Source: JANWXD01 sp035575135 (lineage in GTDB: Bacteria; Acidobacteriota; Terriglobia; Bryobacterales; Bryobacteraceae). From it: a stretch of DNA of 64,000 nucleotides. Both the position numbers and the translations under genes were made by a program. Location: contig DATLYE010000030.1 of assembly GCA_035575135.1 (NCBI GenBank), positions 1-64,000 on the forward strand, written 5' to 3'. The notes below the pieces were generated by a model that made no database searches, was not told where the DNA came from, and saw only the letters and a list, made by a program, of their open reading frames with translations. Every line of letters starts with the position of its first letter. Positions within the stretch are counted from its first letter, which is position 1. This document shows positions 24,065-31,988 of the stretch, one piece after another.

Positions 24065-24726
24065 TTTCGTGTTCCGTACCCCCGTTCCCGGCCGGGAAGA
24101 GGGGCCTCCAGTCCGGCCGCCACGTACCGCACCAAGCGCTCGGTCGTTCCGCTCACATCCGACGAATCACAGCGCCCCCCCGAGAGCATCTCCAGGTGGA
24201 CGTTTCCCGCCAGCGTGTGCGCCAGCACACCCACCGAAAAGTGCATGCGCCACCACAGTTCCGGCTCGGGCAGCTGCGGCAGAGCGCTCCGCAAGGCCGC
24301 CGCAAAGCGCCGCGCCACTTCGCGCATCTGGCCGACAATCACCCGGCGCACCTGCAGGTTCGGCTCGAAAAAGCTCCTGCCCATCAGGCGCGCGAAGGCC
24401 TCGCCCGCTTCCGGGTCGGAACGAAGCTCCAGCACGGGCTCGACAAAGGCCCGGATGATCTCCTCGACCGCCGGAGGCCGTTTCCCTGCCCGGGCCTGGC
24501 AGGCGGCAAGCCGGGCCAGCCGCTCCTGGTTGACCGGACCGATGCGCCGCGCCAGCACCTCGCGGATGAGCGCGTCTTTGGTCCCGAAGTGGTAGTTGAC
24601 CGCGGCGAGATTGACGCGTGCCGCCGCCGTGATCTGCCGCAGGGAGGTCGCCTCGAAGCCCTCGCGGGCGAACAGCCGCTCGGCGGCATCCAGGATCCGG
24701 CGGCGCGTCTCGTGGGAGCGAGGCAT
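24058..24726 (-). CDS. TetR-family repressor (CecR-like)
   Basis: 222 aa. The N-terminal TetR helix-turn-helix is clear: RRRILDAAERLFAREGFEAT, SLRQITAAARVNLAAVNYHF and GTKDALIREVL. The longer C-terminal ligand domain and operon context resemble CecR (YbiH), which controls ybhGFSR in E. coli. It is the first gene of the operon and its promoter carries a palindrome overlapping the -10, so autorepression is likely. The leader is only about six bases. The effector ligand is unknown and probably is a transported compound. Confidence 0.92.
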   Translation of the reverse strand: MPRSHETRRRILDAAERLFAREGFEATSLRQITAAARVNLAAVNYHFGTKDALIREVLARRIGPVNQERLARLAACQARAGKRPPAVEEIIRAFVEPVLELRSDPEAGEAFARLMGRSFFEPNLQVRRVIVGQMREVARRFAAALRSALPQLPEPELWWRMHFSVGVLAHTLAGNVHLEMLSGGRCDSSDVSGTTERLVRYVAAGLEAPLPGRERGYGTRKC

Positions 24727-24732
24727 ACGATC

Positions 24733-24758
24733 GTTTCAATCATACGATTGAATGAAAC
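24733..24758. promoter_or_regulatory. Palindromic operator for the TetR repressor
   Basis: A 26-bp imperfect palindrome with outer arms GTTTCA...TGAAAC and inner TCA/TGA steps, centred between 24745 and 24746. It covers the -10 and part of the spacer of the operon promoter, so bound repressor would block RNA polymerase. Confidence 0.7.
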
Positions 24759-24767
24759 CCCTGTCAA
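24739..24767 (-). promoter_or_regulatory. Near-consensus sigma-70 promoter of the efflux operon
   Basis: On the minus strand TTGACA (24767-24762), 17 bp, TATGAT (24744-24739). The expected start is about six bases upstream of the regulator ATG. The -35 lies within a small perfect inverted repeat CCCCTG-TCAA-CAGGGG (24758-24773). Confidence 0.8.
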
Positions 24768-24884
24768 CAGGGGCATACACCGGCCCCTCTCCGACGGCGG
24801 CTCGCCGCGGGCCGCATCTGCGGGCCGGAATTGGCCCGGGAACCCGAAGCCCCTCCGGTGCTATACTCTCGACGTCGGGCCGCG

Positions 24885-25080
24885 GTGCGGCCCGGGCTGT
24901 TTCAAAACCGACGATCACCAGCGGGCGAGGAATGCTCGGGAAGGCGGTGCAAATCCGCCACTGCCCCGCAACTGTGAGCGACACCTGGAAAGGGCCGGTG
25001 CAGTCACTGCGCCAGCGGGAAGGCTGCGCCACCCCCACGGGAAAAGGCCCGTCGCAAGTCAGGAGACCGGTTCCTCGCTT
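24885..25080 (+). promoter_or_regulatory. Cobalamin (AdoCbl-type) riboswitch
   Basis: The conserved core is present: GGGAAGGCGGTGCAAATCCG (24939-24958), followed by the B12 box GCCACTGCCCCGCAACTGTG (24957-24976), and later AAGTCAGGAGACCGG (25056-25070). A -10-like TATACT lies at 24862-24867. It precedes a receptor and ABC uptake genes of the vitamin B12 type and would switch them off when cobalamin is plentiful. Confidence 0.95.
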
Positions 25081-25103
25081 CTTGCGTGATGCGTTCCGAG
25101 GGA
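25071..25103 (+). promoter_or_regulatory. Possible ribosome-site-sequestering hairpin (riboswitch expression platform)
   Basis: TTCCTCG (25071-25077) can pair with CGAGGGA (25097-25103), seven pairs with one G-U. The second arm contains most of the GAGGGAG ribosome site for the receptor ATG at 25113. This supports control at translation initiation. Confidence 0.5.
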
Positions 25104-25112
25104 GAACGTCTC

Positions 25113-27350
25113 ATGACAAAAACCTTTTGCTCTGCCGTGTTCTGCGGCCTCGCTCTCGCGCCGGCCGCATCGTTTGCTGAGATCACCGGGACCGTACTGG
25201 ACCCCTCCGGACGTCCCGTCCCCGCAGCCGAAGTCGCCTGCGGCTTCCTGCGCACGACCACGGGGCTCGACGGCCGCTTCCGTTTTTCGGGAGTCGGGCG
25301 CTGCCGGGCTACGGTCGTTGCGTCGGGCTTCGAGACCCTGCGCGCGGAACTCGTCGAGGGGGTGGAAGCCCGCCTTGAACTCCGGGTCGCCGGCCCCGTG
25401 GACCGCGTCGTGGTGACGGCCACGCGCTCCGAAGCATCCGCCGAAGAGACCGGCGCCGCAGCCACCGTCATCACGCGCGCCGACCTCGAGATCCGGCAGT
25501 GCCCCATGCTGCTCGAGACGCTGCGGTCCGTCCCCGGCCTCTTCGTGGTCCAGAACGGACGCCGCGGAGCTCTGACCACCGTGTTCACGCGCGGCGCGCA
25601 GCGCACCGGCACCCTGTTCCTACTCGACGGCGTCCCGCTCAACGACCCCGGAGGAGAATTCAACTCAGGCCACCTGACCTCTGGAGCGGTGGAACGCGTG
25701 GAGATCGTGCGCGGACCGGAAAGCGCCCTGTTCGGCACCGATGCCGCCGCCGGCGTCGTGCAGTTGTTCACACGTCGCGGAGACCCGGAAGCCACCCTGC
25801 CGCGCGGCACGCTCTCTTATGACCGGGGAAATTTCAAGACCGACCGCTGGTCCGCCTCTCTGGCGGGTGGCGCCGGCGCCCGCTTCGACTATGCGCTCCA
25901 CGCCGAGCAGTTCCACACCGCCGGCGAATTCCCCAACGACTACTACCGCAACACCACCGGAACCTTGAACGCCGGCCTGCGGCTCTCGCCGGGCACGCAA
26001 ATCCGCGGCGTTTTCCGCGCTGTGGATTCCATTCTCGGCGTGCCGGGCCAGGTGGCCTTCGGCTTGTTCGACCACGACGCCCGCGAGACCAATCGCGACT
26101 CCGCACTCTCCCTGCGCCTCGACGACGCCCGCGGCAGCCGTTATTTTCAAACGGCATCCTTCGCTTACCACCGGGGCCGCGACGTATTCACCGATGAGCG
26201 GCTCGACGGGCCCTATGCACTCGCGGCCCTGGTGCGCGATGTGGAGGGGCCCCCGCGCCGCACGTATCTGGTCCGGTTGCTCGATCCTGCCCGGCTCCCG
26301 TCCGTGGTGCCGGCTGGAACGCGCCTCGTGCAAACGGAGGTCACCCTGTTTCCCTCGTCGGAGCCGTTCCTGAGCGCCACCTCGCGCAAGCGCGCCGGGT
26401 ATCAGGGAACGCTCGCCCACGGTCCGGGCACCGCCGTTTTCGGCTACGAGTACGAGCGACAGCAGGGCGAAATCTCGAAGCGCGACGTCGCGCGAAACCG
26501 CCACGGGCTGTTCTTCCACGAACAGCGGCCTGTCGGCCGCCGCCTGTTTCTGGCCGGGGGGCTGCGTTTTGAACACAGCAGCGCCTTCGGCGCCCGGCTG
26601 GCGCCCCGCGGAGCGGCCAGCCTGCTTGTCTCCGGCGGGCGCGGCGCCCTGTCCTCGACCTGGCTGCGTTTCAGCGCCGGCCGCGGCATCACCGAACCGA
26701 GCCTCCTGCAAAATTTCGCTCGCGAAGCCTTCTTCACCGGAAATCCGGATCTACGTCCGGAGAAAACCACGAGTTTCGAAGCCGGTCTCGTGACCGAGTG
26801 GTTTGCGCGGCGGCTCCACGCCGAAGTGGCGGCCTTTCACAATTCTTTCAAAGACCTGATTGCGTTCGTCTCGCTTCCGCCGCCGGTTTGGGGAAGCTGG
26901 GCCAACGTCGAGGCCAGCCGCGCGCGAGGCCTCGAGTTTGCCGCCACCGCGCGGTTAGCCGGGCAAATCGCGCTCCGCGGCGCCTACACGCGGCTGTGGA
27001 CGCGTATCCTTCGCTCCGGCGCTCCGGCCAGTCCGTTCACGGGAGTGGGCCAGGAACTGGGCAGGCGTCCCAGCAATTCCGGTTCACTTTCGCTCAGCCT
27101 GACACCACGGCGTTGGATGTTCCAGGCCGGGGCCGTGCTTGCCGGCGAGCGCCAGGACTCCGATTTCTGGCTCGGGGTCAACCGCAATCCGGGCTACCAG
27201 CTCGTCTACGCTTCCGGCGCGGTGCAACTCAACCGCCACGTCACGCCGTTCTTCCAGGCCGACAATGTGCTTAACGCGCGCTACCAGGAGGCTCTGGGCT
27301 TCAGCAGTCTGGGCCGGAGCCTCCGCGGAGGGTTACGTCTGTCATGGTAG
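25113..27350 (+). CDS. TonB-dependent outer-membrane receptor, BtuB-like, with carboxypeptidase-regulatory-like N-terminus
   Basis: 745 aa. Signal peptide (about 1-21), then a carboxypeptidase-regulatory-like beta-sandwich (ITGTVLDPSGRPVPAAEV, about 22-100), a plug domain with VVVTATRSEASAEETGAAAT and LFLLDGVPLNDPG, and a 22-strand-type barrel ending in an aromatic-terminated strand (GLRLSW). The sequence just after the sandwich resembles the TonB-box/plug start. The cobalamin riboswitch upstream and BtuFDC genes downstream make corrinoid uptake the likely function. ATG 25113 has GGGAG 9 bases upstream; starts nearer the riboswitch lack one. The regulatory-like domain is typical of acidobacterial receptors and is absent from E. 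coli BtuB. Confidence 0.92.
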   Translation: MTKTFCSAVFCGLALAPAASFAEITGTVLDPSGRPVPAAEVACGFLRTTTGLDGRFRFSGVGRCRATVVASGFETLRAELVEGVEARLELRVAGPVDRVVVTATRSEASAEETGAAATVITRADLEIRQCPMLLETLRSVPGLFVVQNGRRGALTTVFTRGAQRTGTLFLLDGVPLNDPGGEFNSGHLTSGAVERVEIVRGPESALFGTDAAAGVVQLFTRRGDPEATLPRGTLSYDRGNFKTDRWSASLAGGAGARFDYALHAEQFHTAGEFPNDYYRNTTGTLNAGLRLSPGTQIRGVFRAVDSILGVPGQVAFGLFDHDARETNRDSALSLRLDDARGSRYFQTASFAYHRGRDVFTDERLDGPYALAALVRDVEGPPRRTYLVRLLDPARLPSVVPAGTRLVQTEVTLFPSSEPFLSATSRKRAGYQGTLAHGPGTAVFGYEYERQQGEISKRDVARNRHGLFFHEQRPVGRRLFLAGGLRFEHSSAFGARLAPRGAASLLVSGGRGALSSTWLRFSAGRGITEPSLLQNFAREAFFTGNPDLRPEKTTSFEAGLVTEWFARRLHAEVAAFHNSFKDLIAFVSLPPPVWGSWANVEASRARGLEFAATARLAGQIALRGAYTRLWTRILRSGAPASPFTGVGQELGRRPSNSGSLSLSLTPRRWMFQAGAVLAGERQDSDFWLGVNRNPGYQLVYASGAVQLNRHVTPFFQADNVLNARYQEALGFSSLGRSLRGGLRLSW

Positions 27351-28207
27351 GCAAATGGTGTCGCGCGGCGGCGTGTCTTTCGGCCCTGGTAGTGTGCGCT
27401 CCGGCCGCGCCGCCGCAGCGCATCGTTTCCACCGCACCGAGCATCACCGAAATGCTCTTCGCCCTGGGCCTCGGCGACCGCGTCGTGGCCGTAACCACCT
27501 TCTGCCGCTACCCGCCGGAAGCCGCCGCTAAGCCCAAGATCGGGGATTATCTCCGCCCCAACCTCGAAGCCATCCTTGCGCTGCGCCCCGATCTCGTGCT
27601 CGTGGAAAAGAGCATGATCCGAAGGTCGCTGGCGCTGCCCGCGTTCCGGGGCAACGTGGTTGAGGTTGACGACACCGATCTTGAAGGGGTTCTGGCTTCG
27701 ATCCGCCGCATCGGGGAGGCCTGTGGCGTGCCCGGTCGCGCACAGCAGCTGATTCAGCAGATCCGCTGGGAACTCGACCAAGTCCGCCGCCGCACGGCAT
27801 TCCTCCCCCGGCGCCGTGTGCTGCTCGTGGTGGGCCGCACGCCCGGACGCATCGAGGACCTGATCGCTGCAGGGAGGCACTCGTACCTCCACGAGCTGTT
27901 GGAGATCGCCGGAGGCGCCAACATCGTCGCCGACGCTTCCGCCGCCTATGTGAAGGTCTCGCTCGAAGAAGTCCTCGCCCGCAACCCCGAGATCATCGTG
28001 GACTTCGGCGACATGTCGCAGGCCGTTCCCTCGCCCGACCGGGGCCGCGCCGTTGCGCGCCTCTGGAGCCGCTACCCGAATCTGGCGGCTGTCAAGACAG
28101 GGCGCGTCTATGGCGTTGCCGCCGATCCTTTCGTCGTCCCCGGCCCACGCGTGGCTCAGGCCGCGCGCCGCCTGGCCGCGTTGCTCCATCCGGAGGCCGG
28201 ATTTTGA
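27344..28207 (+). CDS. btuF: Periplasmic cobalamin-binding protein, BtuF-like
   Basis: 287 aa. A signal peptide (about 1-22) precedes the two-lobed periplasmic-binding fold of the BtuF/FhuD class: RIVSTAPSITEMLFALGLGD, VAVTTFCRYPPEA, LRPNLEAILALRPDLVLVE, and the inter-lobe helix region DLEGVLASIRRIGEACG. The gene overlaps the receptor gene by 7 bases and the ATPase gene by 4 bases. Cobalamin is inferred from the riboswitch; siderophore-binding relatives share the fold, so the ligand is not proven by sequence alone. Confidence 0.88.
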   Translation: MVGKWCRAAACLSALVVCAPAAPPQRIVSTAPSITEMLFALGLGDRVVAVTTFCRYPPEAAAKPKIGDYLRPNLEAILALRPDLVLVEKSMIRRSLALPAFRGNVVEVDDTDLEGVLASIRRIGEACGVPGRAQQLIQQIRWELDQVRRRTAFLPRRRVLLVVGRTPGRIEDLIAAGRHSYLHELLEIAGGANIVADASAAYVKVSLEEVLARNPEIIVDFGDMSQAVPSPDRGRAVARLWSRYPNLAAVKTGRVYGVAADPFVVPGPRVAQAARRLAALLHPEAGF

Positions 28208-28974
28208 GCGAGCTCTATCGGTTGCGGGAGGCCGGCATGCGCTACAACGGCGTCGAAGTGCTCGCCGGCGTCACCGTCGCCTTCGGCACGGGCGAACTGG
28301 TGGCCGTCGCCGGTCCGAACGGGGCGGGAAAGTCCACGCTGCTCGGAATCATGGCCGGGGTCCGGCTACACTACTCCGGAAGTTGCCAGTTTCGCGGCAC
28401 CGAGGTCCGCGACTGGAAGCGCCGCGCCTTCGCCCGCGAGGTCTCCTTTGTGCCGCAGACGGTGAAGTTGGATTTCCCGTTTACCGCCGAAGAAGTCGTG
28501 CTCATGGGACGGACTCCCCACGGCGCCGGTCTGTTCGATACGCCCGACGATCGGGCAGCCGTCGAGCGCGCCATGATGCTGACCGACACGCTCAAGTTTC
28601 GCGGCCGCGATGTCCGCTCGCTGTCCGGAGGCGAGCGCCAGCGCGTCATCCTGGCTTCCGTGCTCGCTCAGGAGCCCCGGGTGCTCCTGCTCGACGAACC
28701 CGCCACCTTTCTCGACCTCGAACATCAGGTGGCCATCTACCGGCTGCTGCGCCGCCTGGCCGGCGAAGGGCTGCTCGTGGTGGCGGCCACGCACGACCTG
28801 AATCTTGCCGCAGCTTATGCGGACCGTGTCATCCTGCTGTTTCGTGGTCAGGTGGTGGCCGATGCCGCCCCTGCCGAGGTGCTGACCCCGGATGCGATCC
28901 GGAAGGTTTTCGGGGTCGCAGCCGAAGTCAGACAGACGGCGGCCGGACGGCCCTGGATCCTCTATGGCGACTAG
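28204..28974 (+). CDS. btuD: Cobalamin ABC transporter ATPase, BtuD-like
   Basis: 256 aa from TTG 28204, which overlaps the btuF stop (TTGA). ATG 28237 is an alternative but would remove the first strand of the fold. Walker A GPNGAGKSTLLGIM (about 39-52), Q-loop FVPQTVKLDF, signature LSGGERQRVILASVLAQEP, Walker B VLLLDEPATFLDLEHQ, and switch His in AATHDLNLAAAY. All residues expected for activity are present. It powers the BtuC-type permease encoded next. Confidence 0.92.
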   Translation: MSELYRLREAGMRYNGVEVLAGVTVAFGTGELVAVAGPNGAGKSTLLGIMAGVRLHYSGSCQFRGTEVRDWKRRAFAREVSFVPQTVKLDFPFTAEEVVLMGRTPHGAGLFDTPDDRAAVERAMMLTDTLKFRGRDVRSLSGGERQRVILASVLAQEPRVLLLDEPATFLDLEHQVAIYRLLRRLAGEGLLVVAATHDLNLAAAYADRVILLFRGQVVADAAPAEVLTPDAIRKVFGVAAEVRQTAAGRPWILYGD

Positions 28975-29971
28975 GACGCTGACGCAGAGCCGGTTCGCTG
29001 GAACGGTTTCGCTGGCGGCAGTCGTCGCCCTGGTGACTCTGTTGAGCTTGCCCCTGGTGGGACCCGCGCCGGTGAGCCTGGCCCGAGCGCTTGCGGGCCT
29101 TTCTCCGGATACGGAGATCTTCTTTTATGCCCGGCTCCCCCGCGTGCTGCTGGCCCTGATGGCGGGCGGCGCGCTGGCCATCGCGGGCACGCTCTTCCAG
29201 GCTCTGCTGCGGGACCCGCTTGCCACTCCCTACACGCTGGGGGTATCGAGCGGCGCCTCGCTCGGTGCAGTGATTTCCATCTGCCTCGGCTGGCAGGAGA
29301 TTGCCGGGCTTCCGGCCGTCTGGATGGCGGCGCTTGTGGGAGCCGCTGTGACGCTTGCCGTCGTCCTCGGAATCGCTTCCGAGGGGCGGCGGCTTTCTTC
29401 GTTCACGTTGCTGCTGGCCGGCATCACTATCAACAGCATCTGCCTTGCTTGTATTCTGTTCCTGCAATATCTGGCCGACTTCGGGCAGTCCTTCGCCATC
29501 GTTCGCTGGTTGCTGGGAGGCATTGACGCCGTCCCGTACGGCACGCTGGCGGCTCTGGCGGCGGCCGTCCTTCCACTGGCCCTCTATCTCACCTGGAAAG
29601 CACGCGAATGGAACCTGCTGGCGGTCGGCGAGGACTGGGCCGCGGCGCGGGGTGTCTCCGTCTCAGGCCGGATGCTGACCGGCTATCTGGCCGGCTCGGT
29701 GCTCACGGCCGCCGTCACGGCGCTGACCGGACCCATCGGCTTCATCGGCCTGATCGTCCCGCACGCCCTGCGCATGGTCTTGGGGGCGGATCACCGGGTC
29801 CTGATGCCCTGCTCCTTTTTCCTGGGAGCCGCCTTTCTCGGACTTTGCGATGCTGTGGCCCGCACCCTGCTGGCTCCGGCGGAGATCCCGGTCGGAGTGA
29901 TCACGGCGATGTTGGGCGGTCCGTTCTTCATCTGGCTGCTCCGCTCGCGCCGCCGCAGCCTGTGGCTGTAA
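28964..29971 (+). CDS. btuC: Cobalamin ABC transporter permease, BtuC/FecCD family
   Basis: 335 aa from the ATG at 28964, which overlaps the ATPase gene by 11 bases. Ten membrane helices are readable. FecCD motifs include RLPRVLLALMAGGALAIAGT, LFQALLRDPLATPYTLGVSS, GPIGFIGLIVPHALRMVLG and the ATPase-coupling loop near LVPH. The IPVGVITAMLGGPFFIWLL ending is standard. It completes the riboswitch-controlled uptake unit; energy is supplied by the BtuD-like ATPase and ligand by the BtuF-like protein. Confidence 0.92.
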   Translation: MATRTLTQSRFAGTVSLAAVVALVTLLSLPLVGPAPVSLARALAGLSPDTEIFFYARLPRVLLALMAGGALAIAGTLFQALLRDPLATPYTLGVSSGASLGAVISICLGWQEIAGLPAVWMAALVGAAVTLAVVLGIASEGRRLSSFTLLLAGITINSICLACILFLQYLADFGQSFAIVRWLLGGIDAVPYGTLAALAAAVLPLALYLTWKAREWNLLAVGEDWAAARGVSVSGRMLTGYLAGSVLTAAVTALTGPIGFIGLIVPHALRMVLGADHRVLMPCSFFLGAAFLGLCDAVARTLLAPAEIPVGVITAMLGGPFFIWLLRSRRRSLWL

Positions 29972-30048
29972 GATGAAATTGCGGGCGCGGGTTGCGTCGC
30001 GACGGCAAGGCGTCTCCCCTCGAGTAAACCGTTCCGGCTTCGCTGTCC

Positions 30049-31158
30049 GTGTCCGGCACGCCTGTGATTAACAAGCTCGTTTGGGAAAACCTCAGACACC
30101 GCCCGGTGCGCACGGCCCTCGGCGTCTTTGCCATCGGCGTGGAAGTGACCATGATGCTCACGCTGGTGGGCCTCAGCCAGGGCATGCTCGAGGACTCCGC
30201 ACAGCGCGCCCGCGGCGTCGGCGCCGACATCCTGGTGCGCGCCCCCGGCACCTCGCTGATCGGCCTCAGTTCCGCCTCCATGAACCAGAAGCTGCTGCCG
30301 TTTCTCGAACGGCAGCCTCACGTCCGCGCCGTGGCGGGCACCGTCGTCCATCCGATCGGCGGGGTCAACACCATCACCGGCATTGATCTGGCGGAGTTCA
30401 ACCGCGTCAGCGGCGGATTTCGCTACGTCGCCGGCGGGCCCTTCCAAAACGACAACGACATCATCGTGGACGAATACTACGCGCGCCAGAACAACCTCCG
30501 CGTCGGTGCGACGGTTCGGTTGCTCAACCGCGACTGGAGGGTCTGCGGCATCGTGGAGCCCGGAAAGCTGGCCCGCATCCTCATCCCGCGCGCAACCCTG
30601 CAAAGTCTGGTGGGCGCCACCGGTAAGCTCAGCTCCATCTTTGTCAAACTCGACGATCCGGCGCGCACCCAGGACGTCATCGCGTCACTCAAACAACGCC
30701 TGCCGGATTATCCGATCTACTCCATGGAGGAACTCACCTCCCTGTACTCTGTGCAGAACGTCCCCGGCCTCAAGGCGTTCATCGGCGTGGTGATCGGACT
30801 CTCGATCGTCGTGGGCTTTCTGGTGGTATTTCTCTCCATGTACACGGCCGTACTCGAACGCACGCGCGAGATCGGCATCCTGAAGGCCCTTGGCGCCTCA
30901 CCGGGCTACATTCTCAACGTGGTCTTCCGGGAGACGGCACTCATGGCGCTGGCCGGCTCGGTCCTCGGAATCCTCATGACGTTCGGCACGCGCTGGGCCG
31001 TCATGACGCTCATACCCGCCTCCCTGACGCAGAAGATCGTCCCGGCATGGTGGCCGATCGCCGCGGGCATCGCCGTGGGCGGCGCGCTTCTCGGAGCCTT
31101 GTATCCCGCCTGGAAAGCTGCCGGACAGGACGCCATCGAAGCGCTCGCTTATGAATGA
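30049..31158 (+). CDS. MacB/FtsX-type ABC transporter permease
   Basis: 369 aa (GTG at 30049; GTG 30064 possible). Layout is that of the FtsX/MacB family: one N-terminal helix (TALGVFAIGVEVTMMLTLVG), a periplasmic domain of about 200 residues, then three C-terminal helices with ERTREIGILKALGASPGYIL, the classic coupling motif, and ALYPAWKAAGQDAIEALAYE at the end. It overlaps its ATPase gene by 8 bases. Such pairs act in lipoprotein release, mechanotransmission or export. No membrane fusion protein lies next to it, so the partner and substrate are unknown. Confidence 0.9.
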   Translation: MSGTPVINKLVWENLRHRPVRTALGVFAIGVEVTMMLTLVGLSQGMLEDSAQRARGVGADILVRAPGTSLIGLSSASMNQKLLPFLERQPHVRAVAGTVVHPIGGVNTITGIDLAEFNRVSGGFRYVAGGPFQNDNDIIVDEYYARQNNLRVGATVRLLNRDWRVCGIVEPGKLARILIPRATLQSLVGATGKLSSIFVKLDDPARTQDVIASLKQRLPDYPIYSMEELTSLYSVQNVPGLKAFIGVVIGLSIVVGFLVVFLSMYTAVLERTREIGILKALGASPGYILNVVFRETALMALAGSVLGILMTFGTRWAVMTLIPASLTQKIVPAWWPIAAGIAVGGALLGALYPAWKAAGQDAIEALAYE

Positions 31159-31828
31159 GGAAATCGTCATCCGCACCCGCGATCTGCGCAAGATTTATCG
31201 CGCGGGTGAAGTCGAGGTTCCGGCCCTCCGCGGTGTGGATCTGGAAGTACAACGGGGCGAGTTCGTCGCCATTGTCGGGCCTTCGGGCTCCGGAAAATCC
31301 ACGCTTTTCTACATCCTGGGCGGTCTGACGCCTCCGACCTCGGGCGAAGTCTTCGTCCATGGCAGGGACCTGACGCGCATGACCGAGGCGGAGCGCACCC
31401 AGCTTCGCAAAACCGAAGTAGGCTTTGTCTTCCAGAAATACAACCTGCTGCCGACCCTGTCGGCCGCCGACAATATCGCCATTGCCCGCCACATCGCCGG
31501 AAAACGCCTGAACGACGACGCAGACCTCCGCCCCGTGCTCGAACTGCTGGGGATCACCCACCGGCTTCATCACAAGCCGCGGGCGCTCTCCGGCGGCGAG
31601 CAGCAGCGCGTCGCCATTGCCCGCGCCATCGTCAATCACCCCTCTATCCTGCTCGCCGACGAACCCACCGGAAACCTGGATACGGAGAACTCGCGTATCG
31701 TGCTCGGCCTGTTGCGCGACCTCAACGAGCGCTTCGGGCAGACGATTCTCATGATCACCCACAACCCCGAGGCCGCGGCTTACGCCCACCGCATCGTCCA
31801 GATGCGCGACGGGCGCATCGTGGGATGA
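31151..31828 (+). CDS. MacB/LolD-type ABC transporter ATPase
   Basis: 225 aa. Walker A GPSGSGKSTLFYILGG (about 38-53), Q-loop FVFQKYNLLPTLSAADN, signature LSGGEQQRVAIARAIV, Walker B ILLADEPTGNLDTENSRIV, switch His in LMITHNPEAAAYA. The GNLD and YNLLPTLS elements are diagnostic of the MacB/LolD group. Translation is coupled to the permease by an 8-base overlap. It probably works as a homodimer on a permease dimer. Confidence 0.94.
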   Translation: MNEEIVIRTRDLRKIYRAGEVEVPALRGVDLEVQRGEFVAIVGPSGSGKSTLFYILGGLTPPTSGEVFVHGRDLTRMTEAERTQLRKTEVGFVFQKYNLLPTLSAADNIAIARHIAGKRLNDDADLRPVLELLGITHRLHHKPRALSGGEQQRVAIARAIVNHPSILLADEPTGNLDTENSRIVLGLLRDLNERFGQTILMITHNPEAAAYAHRIVQMRDGRIVG

Positions 31829-31988
31829 AGACACCCCTCTGATAACCGTCCGTTCTTCGTTCGAAAGCACGCTCGCTCGGCGCGGAACCGCCCCGTCAAA
31901 GTGCGCTGTCGCCGGCACGAACCAAGGATGCCGAGATCGGAGAGCCCAGCTTGCCGGCGTTGGCTTCCGGCCGCACAATGGGAAAGGC

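Noticed and set aside
22796..24595. 599-aa plus-strand open frame
   Set aside because: Antisense to the TolC and TetR genes; low-complexity Arg/Pro-rich translation.
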